Below, piece after piece: positions 15,429 through 23,512 of a stretch of DNA of 44,684 nt (positions are counted from its first letter, which is position 1; every line of letters begins with the position of its first letter). The position numbers and the translations under genes were made by a program. Source of the stretch: a virus; IMG/VR virus record IMGVR_UViG_3300019776_000836, positions 1 to 44,684 of that record, one strand, 5' to 3'. The notes beneath the pieces were generated by a model. The model was not told the origin of the DNA. It did no database searches and saw only the letters and a list, made by a program, of their open reading frames with translations.

Positions 15429-16765
15429 GCCAGCGGGTAAACCCCGATTGGCCGCATGAAGGCCGGGTGCGGCGCGCTGTTCAGCGCCACCAGTTCATCC
15501 GCCCGCCGGGCATCGCCCAGCAGGCGATGGGCCAGCGCCAGCGACGGCAGGGTGCCGGGCACGAGATAGGCCGCCAGCCGCGGCAGCGCCGGTTGGCGGG
15601 CGACATCATCGGCGATGACGGCGGCCAACAGCGCGCGCCAGCCGGCGTAAAGCGCATCCGCGCCCGCGTCGGCGGCTGCTTCCGTGCGGGTTTCGATTGC
15701 GGGGATCAGCGCCGCGCGGGCTGCGGCGGCTTCGGCCAGGGTTGAAAAGCCGGTGTAGGCGGCGAGCTGCGCGGCGGTGGCGGCGGCGGCATCCGCCACC
15801 AGGGCCGACAGCGCGGCCTGATTCGCCGCCTGCGCATCCTGCAGCGCGCCGGGCCAATAGGTGGGCCCCAGGCCATCGGCGGCGGTGCCGGCGGCCAGCA
15901 ACGCATAGCCGGGGCCGAAAGCCGCGCCTTCGCCAGCCGCGCGGCTGGTATTGGCCAGGGCGCCGATTGCGTCGCCGGCCGCGGCGCTGGCGGCGGAAGC
16001 CGGCAGGGTGACGGCGCCGGCCGTGGTGACCACGGCGCTGAAGCAACCGGTGACCGCCAGGGCATAGGGCGCGGCCACGGTCGGGTCGGTGGCGCGCATG
16101 TGGTTGATGGCATAGGCGATCTGCTGCACATCCAGCCCCGGCAGGCCGAGGAACTGGCCAGCGAAACGGTTGGCTAGGCCCGCGGCCATGCTGACCATCC
16201 CGCGCTGGACGAAATCGCCCAGGTTTCGGGTGGAATAGGCCAGGGCGAAAGCGTCCCGGGCATAGCCGAGGACCTTGCCGGCCATGCTCAGCAGGCCCGG
16301 CTGGCTGGCGGCGACGGTGAAAGGGCGGTCTTCCACCCCGGCTTCGACGAAGCCGAGCCGCAGCAGCGCCATGCCGCCGCTCTGGCTATCTTCCAGCAGC
16401 GCGACGTCGTCGCAGAGCACCTGCCATTCACCCAGGGTCGGGTGGATCAGCGCGCCGGGGCCGGGTTCATCGATGCAGGCGCGCAGCAGGGCATCGCGCT
16501 GCGCGGCGTAGTCATTGCCGAGGACATAGGCCTCGATCTCGAAGGTTCGGACGCGTCGGCCCAGGTCTTCGTTGAAGGGCGTGTCCCGCAGGGGGAATTC
16601 ATGCTGCGCGACCCGGCGGCCGGATTCGAAGCCGGCGCGAAGCACGTTGAAGGGCACCCCGCGGAAGCTGGCCGGCAGGATGTTCGCGCGCCATCCGGCG
16701 GCCCCGAACAGCGCGGACAGCGGCGGCGGGATATAGGCGCGGGCGGTCGAGATCAGATCGCTCAT
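15425..16765 (-). CDS. DNA circularisation N-like / Mu gp43-like tail protein
   Basis: The ATG at 16765 overlaps the tape-measure stop by four bases and gives 446 residues; the upstream continuation of the frame is a shadow of the tape-measure gene. The N-terminus carries the DNA_circ_N signature: SFRGVPFNVLRAGFESGRRVAQHEFPLRD near residues 30-58, then DLGRRVRTFEIEAYVLG and LHPTLGEW-like residues. The rest is Ala-rich and helical. In Mu this gene lies between tape measure and gp44 and contributes to the tail-baseplate connection. The family name is historical; a DNA-circularising activity should not be assumed. Confidence 0.88.
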   Translation of the reverse strand: MSDLISTARAYIPPPLSALFGAAGWRANILPASFRGVPFNVLRAGFESGRRVAQHEFPLRDTPFNEDLGRRVRTFEIEAYVLGNDYAAQRDALLRACIDEPGPGALIHPTLGEWQVLCDDVALLEDSQSGGMALLRLGFVEAGVEDRPFTVAASQPGLLSMAGKVLGYARDAFALAYSTRNLGDFVQRGMVSMAAGLANRFAGQFLGLPGLDVQQIAYAINHMRATDPTVAAPYALAVTGCFSAVVTTAGAVTLPASAASAAAGDAIGALANTSRAAGEGAAFGPGYALLAAGTAADGLGPTYWPGALQDAQAANQAALSALVADAAAATAAQLAAYTGFSTLAEAAAARAALIPAIETRTEAAADAGADALYAGWRALLAAVIADDVARQPALPRLAAYLVPGTLPSLALAHRLLGDARRADELVALNSAPHPAFMRPIGVYPLA

Positions 16766-18405
16766 GCGAAGATCGGCTGTTTGTTGAAGGCATAGCCGAC
16801 CGCGACGCGCACCGGCTGGGCGCCGCCGCGCGGCGGTTCCACCCGCATTTCGCGCGGCGCGTTGACGAAGCGCACGGTGACCTGCCCGCCGCCGGCGCGG
16901 CCGGCGCCGCCTGGCGCGTAGCCCATGCGCTGAGGCTCGATCGCCGGGAAGTTTTCCAGGCGCCCGCCGCCGTTCAGACCGCCGCGGCGCGGCACGGTGG
17001 GCTCCCCGGGCAGGCGCGGGCCGGAGCCTTCCATGGACCGGAACCGGTCGATGATCGGGCCAAGCGATTGCCAGGCGGCGGCGATGCGCTGCGCGGCGAC
17101 GATCAGCGGATCGACGACCGTCGCGCGGATACTGGCCCAGGCGGCGGTGAAGGCATCGGCGATGCCGCGCCAGAGATCCTCGAAGAAGGCTTTCACCGGG
17201 CGCCAGTGCTGCATCACCAGGTAGGCGGCGGCGGCGACCGCGGCGAGGCCGGCACCGGCGATGGGGTTGGCAAGGAAGGCCACGCCCAAGCCGGCCAGGG
17301 CGGAGACGACGCCGGCGATGGCGGCGATCCAGGGCCCGGCCAGCAGGGCGGTGAATCCGATCATCACGGTCCGCCAGCCGCCCAGCGAGACCACCAGCTG
17401 GCGAACGCCATCCAGCAGCCCGCGCAGGTCGGCCACCGTTTCCCGCAGGTTCCACTTGCCGATGGCAATGGCGATGTCGTCCACCCAGGCCTTGACCCGG
17501 CCGGCGATCAGTTCCCGATTCGCGGCGACCCAATGCGCCAGATCGTTCAGCAGCGGCGACAAGACCGGCGAAAGCTTGGCGCCGATGGCGTTGCGGACGC
17601 CGAGGATCGCCATATTCAGGTCGGCCCACCTATCACCGAACTCGTCCAGCGCGTCACTGTCCTCTGCGGTGAGCACTTTTCCAAAGGTCTTCAGTCGCTT
17701 TAGGTTTTCATTGTAAGCGGCGACGGCATTGATAAGGTCGCCACCGCTTTTCCCCATCAAAGCTTTTGCCATGCGCTCGCGCACGCCGGCATCTTCGTTT
17801 TTTTCGAACAGCGCGGCGATCTGTGGCAACAGATCGACGCCCGAGAGCTTTTCACCCTTGGGCCCGGTCAGTTTTATTTTGCCCTTTTGAAACAACTGCA
17901 TCGCTTCGGGGTTCGCGCCCGCCCGCGCTTCAGACACCACACGGTTCAGCCGCTGAAGACCCGCGCTGGCACTTTCAGCGTTTGACCCTTCTTGCTCTGC
18001 CGAGTAGCGGAACCCCGAAACCATGGCCCGCTGCGCTTCAGTGACAGCGCCAAGGCGCGCATAGAGGTCATGCAGACCCGATCCGGCGTCAGACGCAGCC
18101 TTCACAATGCTGAGCAGGCCGGCGACGGAGCCGGCACCTCCCAGCACGCCGAGCGGGGTAAGCACCCCGGAGACCTTGGCGGAGAGGGTTTCGAAGGCGC
18201 CGCGCGCGCTGCGCGCCGCATCCGCGATGCGATGCAGGCCGGAGACGCGGGCGAGCTCCTGCAGCTGCATCCCGGCGCGCCGAAAGCCGCCTTCCATCCC
18301 CGCCAAGGGCTGGCGCAGCGCGATAACCTGCGCGCGAATCGCCTTCAGCGGACCAGAAGCCTGGTCCACCGCCTGGATCACAGCCTGAAAGCGGGCCTGT
18401 TCCAT
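16762..18405 (-). CDS. Tail tape measure protein
   Basis: This 547-residue protein has an N-terminal coiled region (QAVIQAVDQASGPLKAIRAQVIALRQ), Ala/Gly-rich hydrophobic segments near 85-105 and 345-395, and an Arg/Gly-rich end. These are tape-measure features. At roughly 0.15 nm per residue it would set a tail near 80 nm, short for a myovirus. DNA at about 17650-18020, covering the Lys-rich section with GKIKLTGPKGEKLSG, is visibly lower in G+C than the flanks, suggesting that a segment has been exchanged. It starts directly after the frameshifted chaperone frame and overlaps the gp43-like gene by four bases. Confidence 0.88.
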   Translation of the reverse strand: MEQARFQAVIQAVDQASGPLKAIRAQVIALRQPLAGMEGGFRRAGMQLQELARVSGLHRIADAARSARGAFETLSAKVSGVLTPLGVLGGAGSVAGLLSIVKAASDAGSGLHDLYARLGAVTEAQRAMVSGFRYSAEQEGSNAESASAGLQRLNRVVSEARAGANPEAMQLFQKGKIKLTGPKGEKLSGVDLLPQIAALFEKNEDAGVRERMAKALMGKSGGDLINAVAAYNENLKRLKTFGKVLTAEDSDALDEFGDRWADLNMAILGVRNAIGAKLSPVLSPLLNDLAHWVAANRELIAGRVKAWVDDIAIAIGKWNLRETVADLRGLLDGVRQLVVSLGGWRTVMIGFTALLAGPWIAAIAGVVSALAGLGVAFLANPIAGAGLAAVAAAAYLVMQHWRPVKAFFEDLWRGIADAFTAAWASIRATVVDPLIVAAQRIAAAWQSLGPIIDRFRSMEGSGPRLPGEPTVPRRGGLNGGGRLENFPAIEPQRMGYAPGGAGRAGGGQVTVRFVNAPREMRVEPPRGGAQPVRVAVGYAFNKQPIFA

Positions 18406-18827
18406 CTATCCCCCGTCCATCGCGCGCGCTTCGGCGGCGGCGATGCGGTTGGCGTGTTGAACGGCGAGGCGAAGGCCTTGCGGATCGAGGCTGAAGACGT
18501 GTTCCGCGTCGCCCCAGAACCGCCAGGCGTCGAAATATCGGTCTAGGACGCCGCCGGGGTCGGCGGCGTCATAAAACCCAGGATCGTCATGCAGCCGGCG
18601 ATGAAATCGCCGGCGGCCAGCCGGTCGATCACCGGCGGCACGACGCCGGACAGCCGCGCCATCAGCTTCGCGCAGACCTCGGCGTCGAACTCGACACCAT
18701 TGCCGACGGTGTAGGGCAGGCCGCACTCCCGCAGGTCTTTGCCGACCGGCGGGCGCAGCGTCAGGGCGGTGATTTCGCCCTCCGGGCCCTGGACGGGCTG
18801 GGAAAGCGTGAGGGTCACCGGGTCCAT
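18406..18827 (-). CDS. Tail assembly chaperone, long form made by -1 frameshift
   Basis: The short chaperone frame (start 18827) and a second frame reaching TGA at 18406 are joined by a -1 slip at GGGTTTT (18579-18573). The long product would be 85 residues of the first frame followed by 55 of the second (YDAADPGGVLDRYFDAWRFW onward), about 140 in all. P2 gpE and E+E' are 91 and 142 residues, a close match in size and arrangement. The second frame has no good start of its own and its upstream part is Arg-rich shadow sequence. Family members bind the tape measure during tail assembly. Frameshifting is inferred from the motif and frames. Confidence 0.8.
18543..18827 (-). CDS. Tail assembly chaperone, short form (Mu gp41 / P2 gpE-like)
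   Basis: This 94-residue protein matches the Mu gp41/P2 gpE tail-chaperone family. It opens DPVTLTLSQPVQGPEGEITALTLRPP, continues GKDLRECGLPYTVGNG near residues 29-44, and has a helical segment LMARLSGVVPPVIDRLAAGDFIAGCMTILGFM. The gene sits between the tail tube and tape-measure genes, the invariant place for these chaperones. Translation in frame 0 ends soon after the slippery site, with residues TPPTPAAS. Confidence 0.85.
   Translation of the reverse strand: MDPVTLTLSQPVQGPEGEITALTLRPPVGKDLRECGLPYTVGNGVEFDAEVCAKLMARLSGVVPPVIDRLAAGDFIAGCMTILGFMTPPTPAAS
18573..18579 (-). promoter_or_regulatory. GGGTTTT slippery heptamer for -1 programmed frameshift
   Basis: On the minus strand the heptamer reads G-GGT-TTT in the chaperone frame, an exact X-XXY-YYZ motif. 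After slipping, the next codon is TAT and the -1 frame stays open to 18406. A GC-rich stretch just downstream (GCCGCCGACCCCGGCGGCGTC) can fold as a stem around ACCCC, about 6 bases after the motif, and could act as the stimulator. Confidence 0.75.
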
Positions 18828-18828
18828 G

Positions 18829-19194
18829 TCAGATCTCCACGCATTCCAGCCCCTCGAACCGCAGCTTCACGCTGCCTTCGATGGGGTTGATCTGCGTTTC
18901 CCCCGCGAACCAGGCGCCGCGCAGGGCATAGGTGACGCCGGTGGCGAGCTGCACCGTGACGGTGCTGTTGGTGACCGCGTCCAGCGCCTTCACGCTGAAG
19001 CCCTGGGCGGTCACCTCCGCTTCGATGTAGGGGACGATGGGCGTTTCCTTGTAGCCATGCGGCTTGCCATCGACGCCCATGACGGCTTCGCGCTGGATAT
19101 TCAGGGGTTGCACGGTGATGGACCCGCGCGCCTGATAGGGGGTGCCGTCGCGGGTCAGGAAGACGATGCCGGCGACGCGGTTCGGGGCGGCCAT
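18829..19194 (-). CDS. Tail tube protein (Mu gpM family)
   Basis: This 121-residue protein fits the contractile-tail tube family. It has an N-terminal arm (NRVAGIVFLTRDGTPYQARG), the GSITVQPLNIQREAVMGVDGKPHGYKETP segment near residues 24-52, and YIEAEVTAQGFSVKALDAVTNSTVTVQL strands near 56-83. It polymerises into the inner tube surrounded by the sheath. It follows the sheath gene after a 21-base gap and precedes the chaperone pair, the Mu order. Confidence 0.88.
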   Translation of the reverse strand: MAAPNRVAGIVFLTRDGTPYQARGSITVQPLNIQREAVMGVDGKPHGYKETPIVPYIEAEVTAQGFSVKALDAVTNSTVTVQLATGVTYALRGAWFAGETQINPIEGSVKLRFEGLECVEI

Positions 19195-19215
19195 GCTGGG
19201 GCTCCTTCAGCTCGA

Positions 19216-20688
19216 TCAGAGGCGGGGCTGGGCGAGGACGGCGAGCTCGTTCAGCCCGGCGATCAGGCGCGGGGCGAAGAGCACGTCCAGGCGGTTCGGG
19301 TCGGTCGCGTTGATTTCGACGATGGTGTTCGCCAGGAACCGGTCCATGTCGGTGACCAGGCCATCGGCCATCATCGAGGCATATTCCGCCGCCAGCTCCG
19401 CCTTGAAGCCGGACGGGGTGCAGACCGGCTGCCCGGGGCCATACCGGGTGCCGTCCGGCGCCAGCTTCGCGCGCGGGAACTTCGACAGCGCGCTGCTGCG
19501 CAGGCGGCGCACCACCTCCATCAGCGTGAACATGGTGATGGTCAGCAGATAGCTGCGGTCGGTCACGCCCGCGGCGTTCTTCTGATAGGTGGTCACCGAT
19601 TGCTGGATGGCCACAGAGCCATCCGCGCGGGCCACCAGGGTGGCGATGCCACCGCCCAGCAGGCCGTTGGCGGTGCCGATCGACCAGCGCGAGGCGACCG
19701 GGGGCGCCAGCACGGCATTCACGGTCAGGGTCTGCAACGGCCGGCCGGCGTCTGCGCGGATGGCCACGGCATGCACGCCGGCGATGGCGGCGGCAATGTC
19801 CGAAGCCCAGGACGGCGTGCCTTCCAGGCCGAAGATGCTGTGGTGCTGATCGTTCCGCGCGGCGCCCAGCGTGGTAAGCGCGGCGGCGTTGCCAGGCGCG
19901 AAGGTGAAGGCATGGCCGAAGGTCTGGCGCAGATAGCTCCAGCGGCCGGCGGTGTCGTTCAGCAGGCTCTTCACCACATCCAGCGGGGTGGCCGTGGCGA
20001 AGGGATGGGCGATGAAATCGTATTCCACATCGCCCAGCAGCGCGTCGATCCCGGACAGGCTGGGGTCGGTGGCGCCGCCCGACATGGCGGTGATGGCAAG
20101 GCCGACGCCTGTCGGCAGGGCTTCGCCCGCGCCGAGGCCGCGATAGTTCACCCGCAGGTCGATGGCGTTGCCCAGGGTGCCCTTGTGCGTTGCGGTCAGC
20201 GTGACCGTGCTGGTGCTGACCGTGGCGGTGACCGGCAGATAGGGGCTGGCGGCCAGGGCGGTATTGATGGCGGCGGCGATGGTGGCGGCGGTATCGCCGG
20301 AGGCGACCGGCACCGAAACCAGGCTGCCCGCCACATAGAGCGCAATCGTGCCGGCGGCGGTTGCCGGCCCGGTGACCGCGATGCTGCCGGTGGCGGCGGT
20401 GCCGCCGCTGACATCGGCATAGGGCAGGCACCAGAGCTCGCCCAGCGGGTCGTTCTGGCGATAATGCCAGACCATGCGGGAGATCATGGAGCGCGGGCCG
20501 AACAGGGTGCGGGCCTGATCGACGCTGAAGATCTGCACCGGCGCGTTGCTGACCGCGTTGATGGTCTGGCCGACCAGCAGGGCGCGGCGCGTCACCGCGC
20601 CATAGGCGGCCTGCGAGGCGTCGAAATCGACGTAGAAGCCGGGAACGAACAGCCCGGACGCCGGGATGTTCGGGAAGCTGATCGCCAT
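19216..20688 (-). CDS. Contractile tail sheath protein (Mu gpL-like)
   Basis: This 490-residue protein is a Mu-type sheath. The N-terminus MAISFPNIPASGLFVPGFYVDFDAS, the RALLVGQTINAVSN and IFSVDQARTLFGPRSMISRMVWHYRQNDP regions near residues 36-82, and the C-terminal YLLTITMFTLMEVVRRLRSSALSKFPR and FLANTIVEINATDPNRLDVLF near 400-470 are characteristic. The central part, about 90-210, is Thr/Ala-rich and variable, as in family members where an outer domain is inserted. Contraction of this sheath drives the tube through the envelope, so the phage is a myovirus. Confidence 0.93.
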   Translation of the reverse strand: MAISFPNIPASGLFVPGFYVDFDASQAAYGAVTRRALLVGQTINAVSNAPVQIFSVDQARTLFGPRSMISRMVWHYRQNDPLGELWCLPYADVSGGTAATGSIAVTGPATAAGTIALYVAGSLVSVPVASGDTAATIAAAINTALAASPYLPVTATVSTSTVTLTATHKGTLGNAIDLRVNYRGLGAGEALPTGVGLAITAMSGGATDPSLSGIDALLGDVEYDFIAHPFATATPLDVVKSLLNDTAGRWSYLRQTFGHAFTFAPGNAAALTTLGAARNDQHHSIFGLEGTPSWASDIAAAIAGVHAVAIRADAGRPLQTLTVNAVLAPPVASRWSIGTANGLLGGGIATLVARADGSVAIQQSVTTYQKNAAGVTDRSYLLTITMFTLMEVVRRLRSSALSKFPRAKLAPDGTRYGPGQPVCTPSGFKAELAAEYASMMADGLVTDMDRFLANTIVEINATDPNRLDVLFAPRLIAGLNELAVLAQPRL

Positions 20689-20704
20689 GGCAGAACCTTT
20701 CGGG

Positions 20705-21328
20705 TCAGGATGCGGGGAAGGTCAGGCGCAGGGCGCCTTCGGGGCGGCCATCGGGGCCGGAGGTGCGTGGCGCCGGGGCGGCTGGCGGCAGGCCATCCAC
20801 GGGCGGATAGGTGCCGGCGGCATCGAACGGCGTGATGGCATCGACGGTGATGCGGGCTTCCGCCAGCCGGCCGGTTACCAGGGGCTCAAAGGCTTCCTGC
20901 CAGCTCAGGCTGGCGGAGACGGTCAGCTGCGCGGTCGGGCGTTCGCCGCCCGGCTTGACCTCATAGCTGGTGGTCCAGCTGGTGACGTCTTCCACGCCGG
21001 CGATCCAGGTCGGGCTGCGCAGCAGCGCGTCCTCGATCCGCGCGGCGTACCCGTCCAGCGCGGCTTCGCAGGCCACCTCATCCTGCGCATCCAGCTTCAC
21101 ATGGATGGCCAGGGTGGCGGAGACCGCGAAGCGCGGCGCGGAAAAGGCGCCGAAGCTGCGCTTCGTTTCGTCGAACATATAGACCAGCACGGCCGGGGTG
21201 TTTTCCGCCTGCACCGGCCAGGCGCGGGCGGAGAAGATGCTGTCGGCCAGTTCCGGCAGGGCGGCGGCAAGGCGCTGGATGGTGGCGGCGCGGACGGCGG
21301 CGCGACCGGGGGCGGGCGCGTCAGGCAT
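20705..21328 (-). CDS. Tail terminator-like protein
   Basis: The start at 21328 (MPDAPAPGRAAVRAATIQRL) overlaps the upstream stop by eight bases; the frame extends further but is then antisense-like. The 207-residue protein has a helix near 8-30, strand pairs VLVYMFDETKRSFG and FAVSATLAIHVKLDAQ near 50-80, and ARIEDALLRSPTW near 97-109, the pattern of phage tail terminators. It precedes the sheath gene, as in Mu-like genomes. Its Pro-rich C-terminus (about 185-207) is unusual. Assignment is by pattern and place. Confidence 0.65.
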   Translation of the reverse strand: MPDAPAPGRAAVRAATIQRLAAALPELADSIFSARAWPVQAENTPAVLVYMFDETKRSFGAFSAPRFAVSATLAIHVKLDAQDEVACEAALDGYAARIEDALLRSPTWIAGVEDVTSWTTSYEVKPGGERPTAQLTVSASLSWQEAFEPLVTGRLAEARITVDAITPFDAAGTYPPVDGLPPAAPAPRTSGPDGRPEGALRLTFPAS

Positions 21329-21656
21329 GCAGCGAATCCTGGCGGTTGCCCAGCACCAGCAGGATGCCGCCCAGGCCGTCCGGCTGAAGGTCCACCACCT
21401 GGAAGATGGCGGACCGGGCTTCGACTTCATCGCCCGCCGCCGGCGCGACGCCGGCCGGGAAGGCGTTCAGCCGCGCGTAGAGCTGCGGCGCCAGGACCGA
21501 GGTGGGCGTGCCGCCCTGGTCGAAGACGACGCGGCTGGCGTGCCGATCCACCACCCCTTGCAGGGTGAAGGCCCGGGCATTGGCCGGGCGATAGATCACC
21601 GCCTCGCCGAAGGCGGCGAGGATCGGGCCATTCACCAGCGCATCGAAGGGGGTCAT
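21321..21656 (-). CDS. Head-tail joining protein (lambda gpFII-like)
   Basis: This 111-residue protein resembles lambda FII-type attachment proteins. The opening is TPFDALVNGPILAAFGEAVIYRP, a short beta core follows (GVVDRHASRVVFDQGG; VLAPQLYARLNAFP), and the end is IFQVVDLQPDGLGGILLVLG. FII-like proteins seal the finished head and give a docking site for the tail. Gene order (capsid, small ORF, this gene, terminator, sheath) fits. It overlaps both neighbours by a few bases. Confidence 0.75.
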   Translation of the reverse strand: MTPFDALVNGPILAAFGEAVIYRPANARAFTLQGVVDRHASRVVFDQGGTPTSVLAPQLYARLNAFPAGVAPAAGDEVEARSAIFQVVDLQPDGLGGILLVLGNRQDSLHA

Positions 21657-21892
21657 TCCTGCGGCTGGCCGTCCGGCTCGGGCACAATCGGGGCTTCCGG
21701 GACCACGGCGGCGACGACGCCGCGGTCGATCAGCGCCTGAACCTCCTCCGGCGGCAAAGCGGACAGGTCGCAGACCTCGCCGGGCCCGGAGACGCGGGCG
21801 GCCCCTTCGGAGTCCTGCCAGTAGACGGTGCCCCGGGCGAGCAGCACCGGGGCGGGCGCGGCGACGGGCGCCGGCGCGGTTGGCTTGGGCAT
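21653..21892 (-). CDS. Small head-region hypothetical protein
   Basis: This 79-residue protein has a Pro/Ala-rich start (residues 1-18), a middle LARGTVYWQDSEGAARVSGPGEVCDLSALPPEEVQALIDRGVVAAV, and a Pro/Glu-rich tail. Its core resembles the short beta-alpha proteins found between capsid and FII-like genes in lambda-type head modules. Function is unknown. It overlaps the FII-like gene by four bases. Confidence 0.6.
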   Translation of the reverse strand: MPKPTAPAPVAAPAPVLLARGTVYWQDSEGAARVSGPGEVCDLSALPPEEVQALIDRGVVAAVVPEAPIVPEPDGQPQE

Positions 21893-21916
21893 TTCGAGCT
21901 TCCCTGATGAGCGGCA

Positions 21917-21940
21917 GGCGGCGGGCCGAAGCCCGCCGCC
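21917..21940 (-). terminator. Stable UUCG hairpin after the major capsid gene
   Basis: GGCGGCGGGC (21917-21926) and GCCCGCCGCC (21931-21940) form a perfect 10-bp stem. On the transcribed strand the loop is UUCG closed by C-G, the exceptionally stable tetraloop. It starts seven bases after the capsid stop. No U-tract follows, so it may protect the capsid mRNA 3' end or reduce downstream transcription rather than terminate fully. Confidence 0.6.
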
Positions 21941-21947
21941 GCCGGGT

Positions 21948-22994
21948 TCAGACGACGGTGATCGCCGCCGCGGCGTTCACCTGGGTGGGGATCACCAGCG
22001 GCGCACTCTGCGTCAGCAGCCAGCGGGCGCCGGGGTTCTGGGTGGTGTAGGACTTCGGCGCGTAGGGCAGCGCGGCGTAGTTCACCTCCGGGTCGATGAC
22101 CGAAGCGAAGGCGCGCACGCCGTTCAGCGCCGAGGAGCCGAGGATGACGGTGCCGTCCGGGATCATCGGCTTTTCCACGCCATCGGTGGGGTCGATGTAC
22201 CAGTCGAAGTAGAGCCAGAGGTTGAACTGGCCCCAGCGGCCAAGGAACTGGCCGCCGACCTGCGGACGGACGCCGGCCGCCGCGAAGTCCGGATTGCCGT
22301 TCTGCGGGCTGAGGATGAGCTGCGACACGCGCGGGTCCTGCCGGAAGCCTTCCCAGGCGGCGGGGGTCATAATGACCGTATCGCAGGGGAGGCCGGAGGC
22401 CTTCAGCACCAGGGCGGACCAGGTGGTCAGGTTGGCGCTGGGGGTCGCCGCGGCGCCAATGGCCCCGCTGATGTTCCAGCGGGCGGTGCCGGTCAGTGCC
22501 ACGGTCAGCGCCGCATCCCGCTGATAGTCCACCCGCTGCGTCGGGTAGTTCTCACCGCTGATGTCCACATAGCCGTTCACCAGGGCCTGCGCCGCCATCC
22601 ATTCCAGGCGGCGGTCGATGGAGATGATCTGCTGCGCCAGCAGGCTGTCGAGGTTGACCTGCTCCCGCTCCTGCGGGGTCATCTGCAGGCCGCCGATCTG
22701 CTCACCGATCATGCGGCGGATGGGCTTGAAGGGATCGACGCGGTCCAGCGCCTTGATGTAGGCCGGCTTGAACTCGTTCGTCGCCACGCCGATCTGCTCG
22801 ACGAACTTCGCCTCGGCCAGCGGCGAGACGAAGGGCGCCATGCGGCGCTTGTTCACGAAGACGTCCACCAGGACCTTTTCGGTCTCCGACGTCTGGATCC
22901 CGGGGAAGAAGGTGTCCAGCAGGAAGCTGGAGGGCCGCTTCATCTGTTCGACGATTGCGATCAGACGGGCGGTATCGTAGAGACCGACTGCCAT
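21948..22994 (-). CDS. Major capsid protein (lambda gpE family)
   Basis: This 348-residue protein is a lambda E-type HK97-fold capsid protein. It shows TARLIAIVEQMKRPSSFLLDTFFPGIQTSETEKVLVDVFVNKRRMAPFVSP near residues 8-58, KPIRRMIGEQIGGLQMTPQEREQVNLDSLLAQQI near 90-123, and the P-domain strands toward the C-terminus (VNYAALPYAPKSYTTQNPGARWLLTQSAPLVIP). Length equals the lambda family (341). It assembles into the icosahedral shell with the gpD-like decoration protein from the gene before it. A stable hairpin lies just after its stop. Confidence 0.95.
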   Translation of the reverse strand: MAVGLYDTARLIAIVEQMKRPSSFLLDTFFPGIQTSETEKVLVDVFVNKRRMAPFVSPLAEAKFVEQIGVATNEFKPAYIKALDRVDPFKPIRRMIGEQIGGLQMTPQEREQVNLDSLLAQQIISIDRRLEWMAAQALVNGYVDISGENYPTQRVDYQRDAALTVALTGTARWNISGAIGAAATPSANLTTWSALVLKASGLPCDTVIMTPAAWEGFRQDPRVSQLILSPQNGNPDFAAAGVRPQVGGQFLGRWGQFNLWLYFDWYIDPTDGVEKPMIPDGTVILGSSALNGVRAFASVIDPEVNYAALPYAPKSYTTQNPGARWLLTQSAPLVIPTQVNAAAAITVV

Positions 22995-23062
22995 GGTTCT
23001 GCCTTTCAGGGCTGAGGGAGAGAGGCCTTGCCCAAGGGCCCCAGGGCGGGCGAATGGGCGAA

Positions 23063-23078
23063 CGGCGCCGAGGCGCCG
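23063..23078 (-). terminator. Hairpin after the decoration gene
   Basis: CGGCGCC (23063-23069) pairs with GGCGCCG (23072-23078) across a two-base gap, beginning one base after the decoration gene's stop in the 85-bp space before the capsid gene. No U-tract is seen. Like the hairpin after the capsid gene it may modulate mRNA ends or relative expression. Confidence 0.4.
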
Positions 23079-23079
23079 C

Positions 23080-23475
23080 TTACTTCGAGAGCGGCGTCTT
23101 CAGGTGAATGCTCGCATCACGGAGCGCATTGGTGGTCGCCACCGTGCTGGCGCTGTGGCCGGTGCCGAAGGTCAGCGCGTTCACGTTGAATTCGCCGGCG
23201 GCGTAGACCAGGCAGGCCTTGTCGCCGCCGCTGGCATCGGTGGCTTCGACCAGCACCGCGATCGGCGTCTGCGAGCCATCGGAGGCGGCGGCGAGGGAGA
23301 GGGTGAACTTGCCGGACGCGGTGATGCGGCCGAGCACCGCGCCGCGGACCAGGTTCTGGCCCGAGATCAGCGTGGCCGCTTCGGTGACCAGGAACTGGTT
23401 GCCGGCGATCAGGCTGTCCGGGGTGTAGCTGTCCGTGGCGCTGGAGGGCACCTGCGGGTTCAGGGTGTTCGCCAT
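23080..23475 (-). CDS. Capsid decoration protein (lambda gpD family)
   Basis: This 131-residue protein is a head decoration protein. It has ANTLNPQVPSSATDSYTPDSLIAG near the N-terminus, the LVRGAVLGRITASGKFTLS strand pair near residues 42-60, GSQTPIAVLVEATDASGGDKACLVYAAGEFNVNAL near 66-100, and a final helix. It binds at three-fold points to stabilise the expanded shell. The gene lies between scaffold-like and capsid genes, the lambda order. Confidence 0.9.
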   Translation of the reverse strand: MANTLNPQVPSSATDSYTPDSLIAGNQFLVTEAATLISGQNLVRGAVLGRITASGKFTLSLAAASDGSQTPIAVLVEATDASGGDKACLVYAAGEFNVNALTFGTGHSASTVATTNALRDASIHLKTPLSK

Positions 23476-23512
23476 GAGAGGATCCTTTCGAGGGTTTGCC
23501 GGAGGGGCGGGT

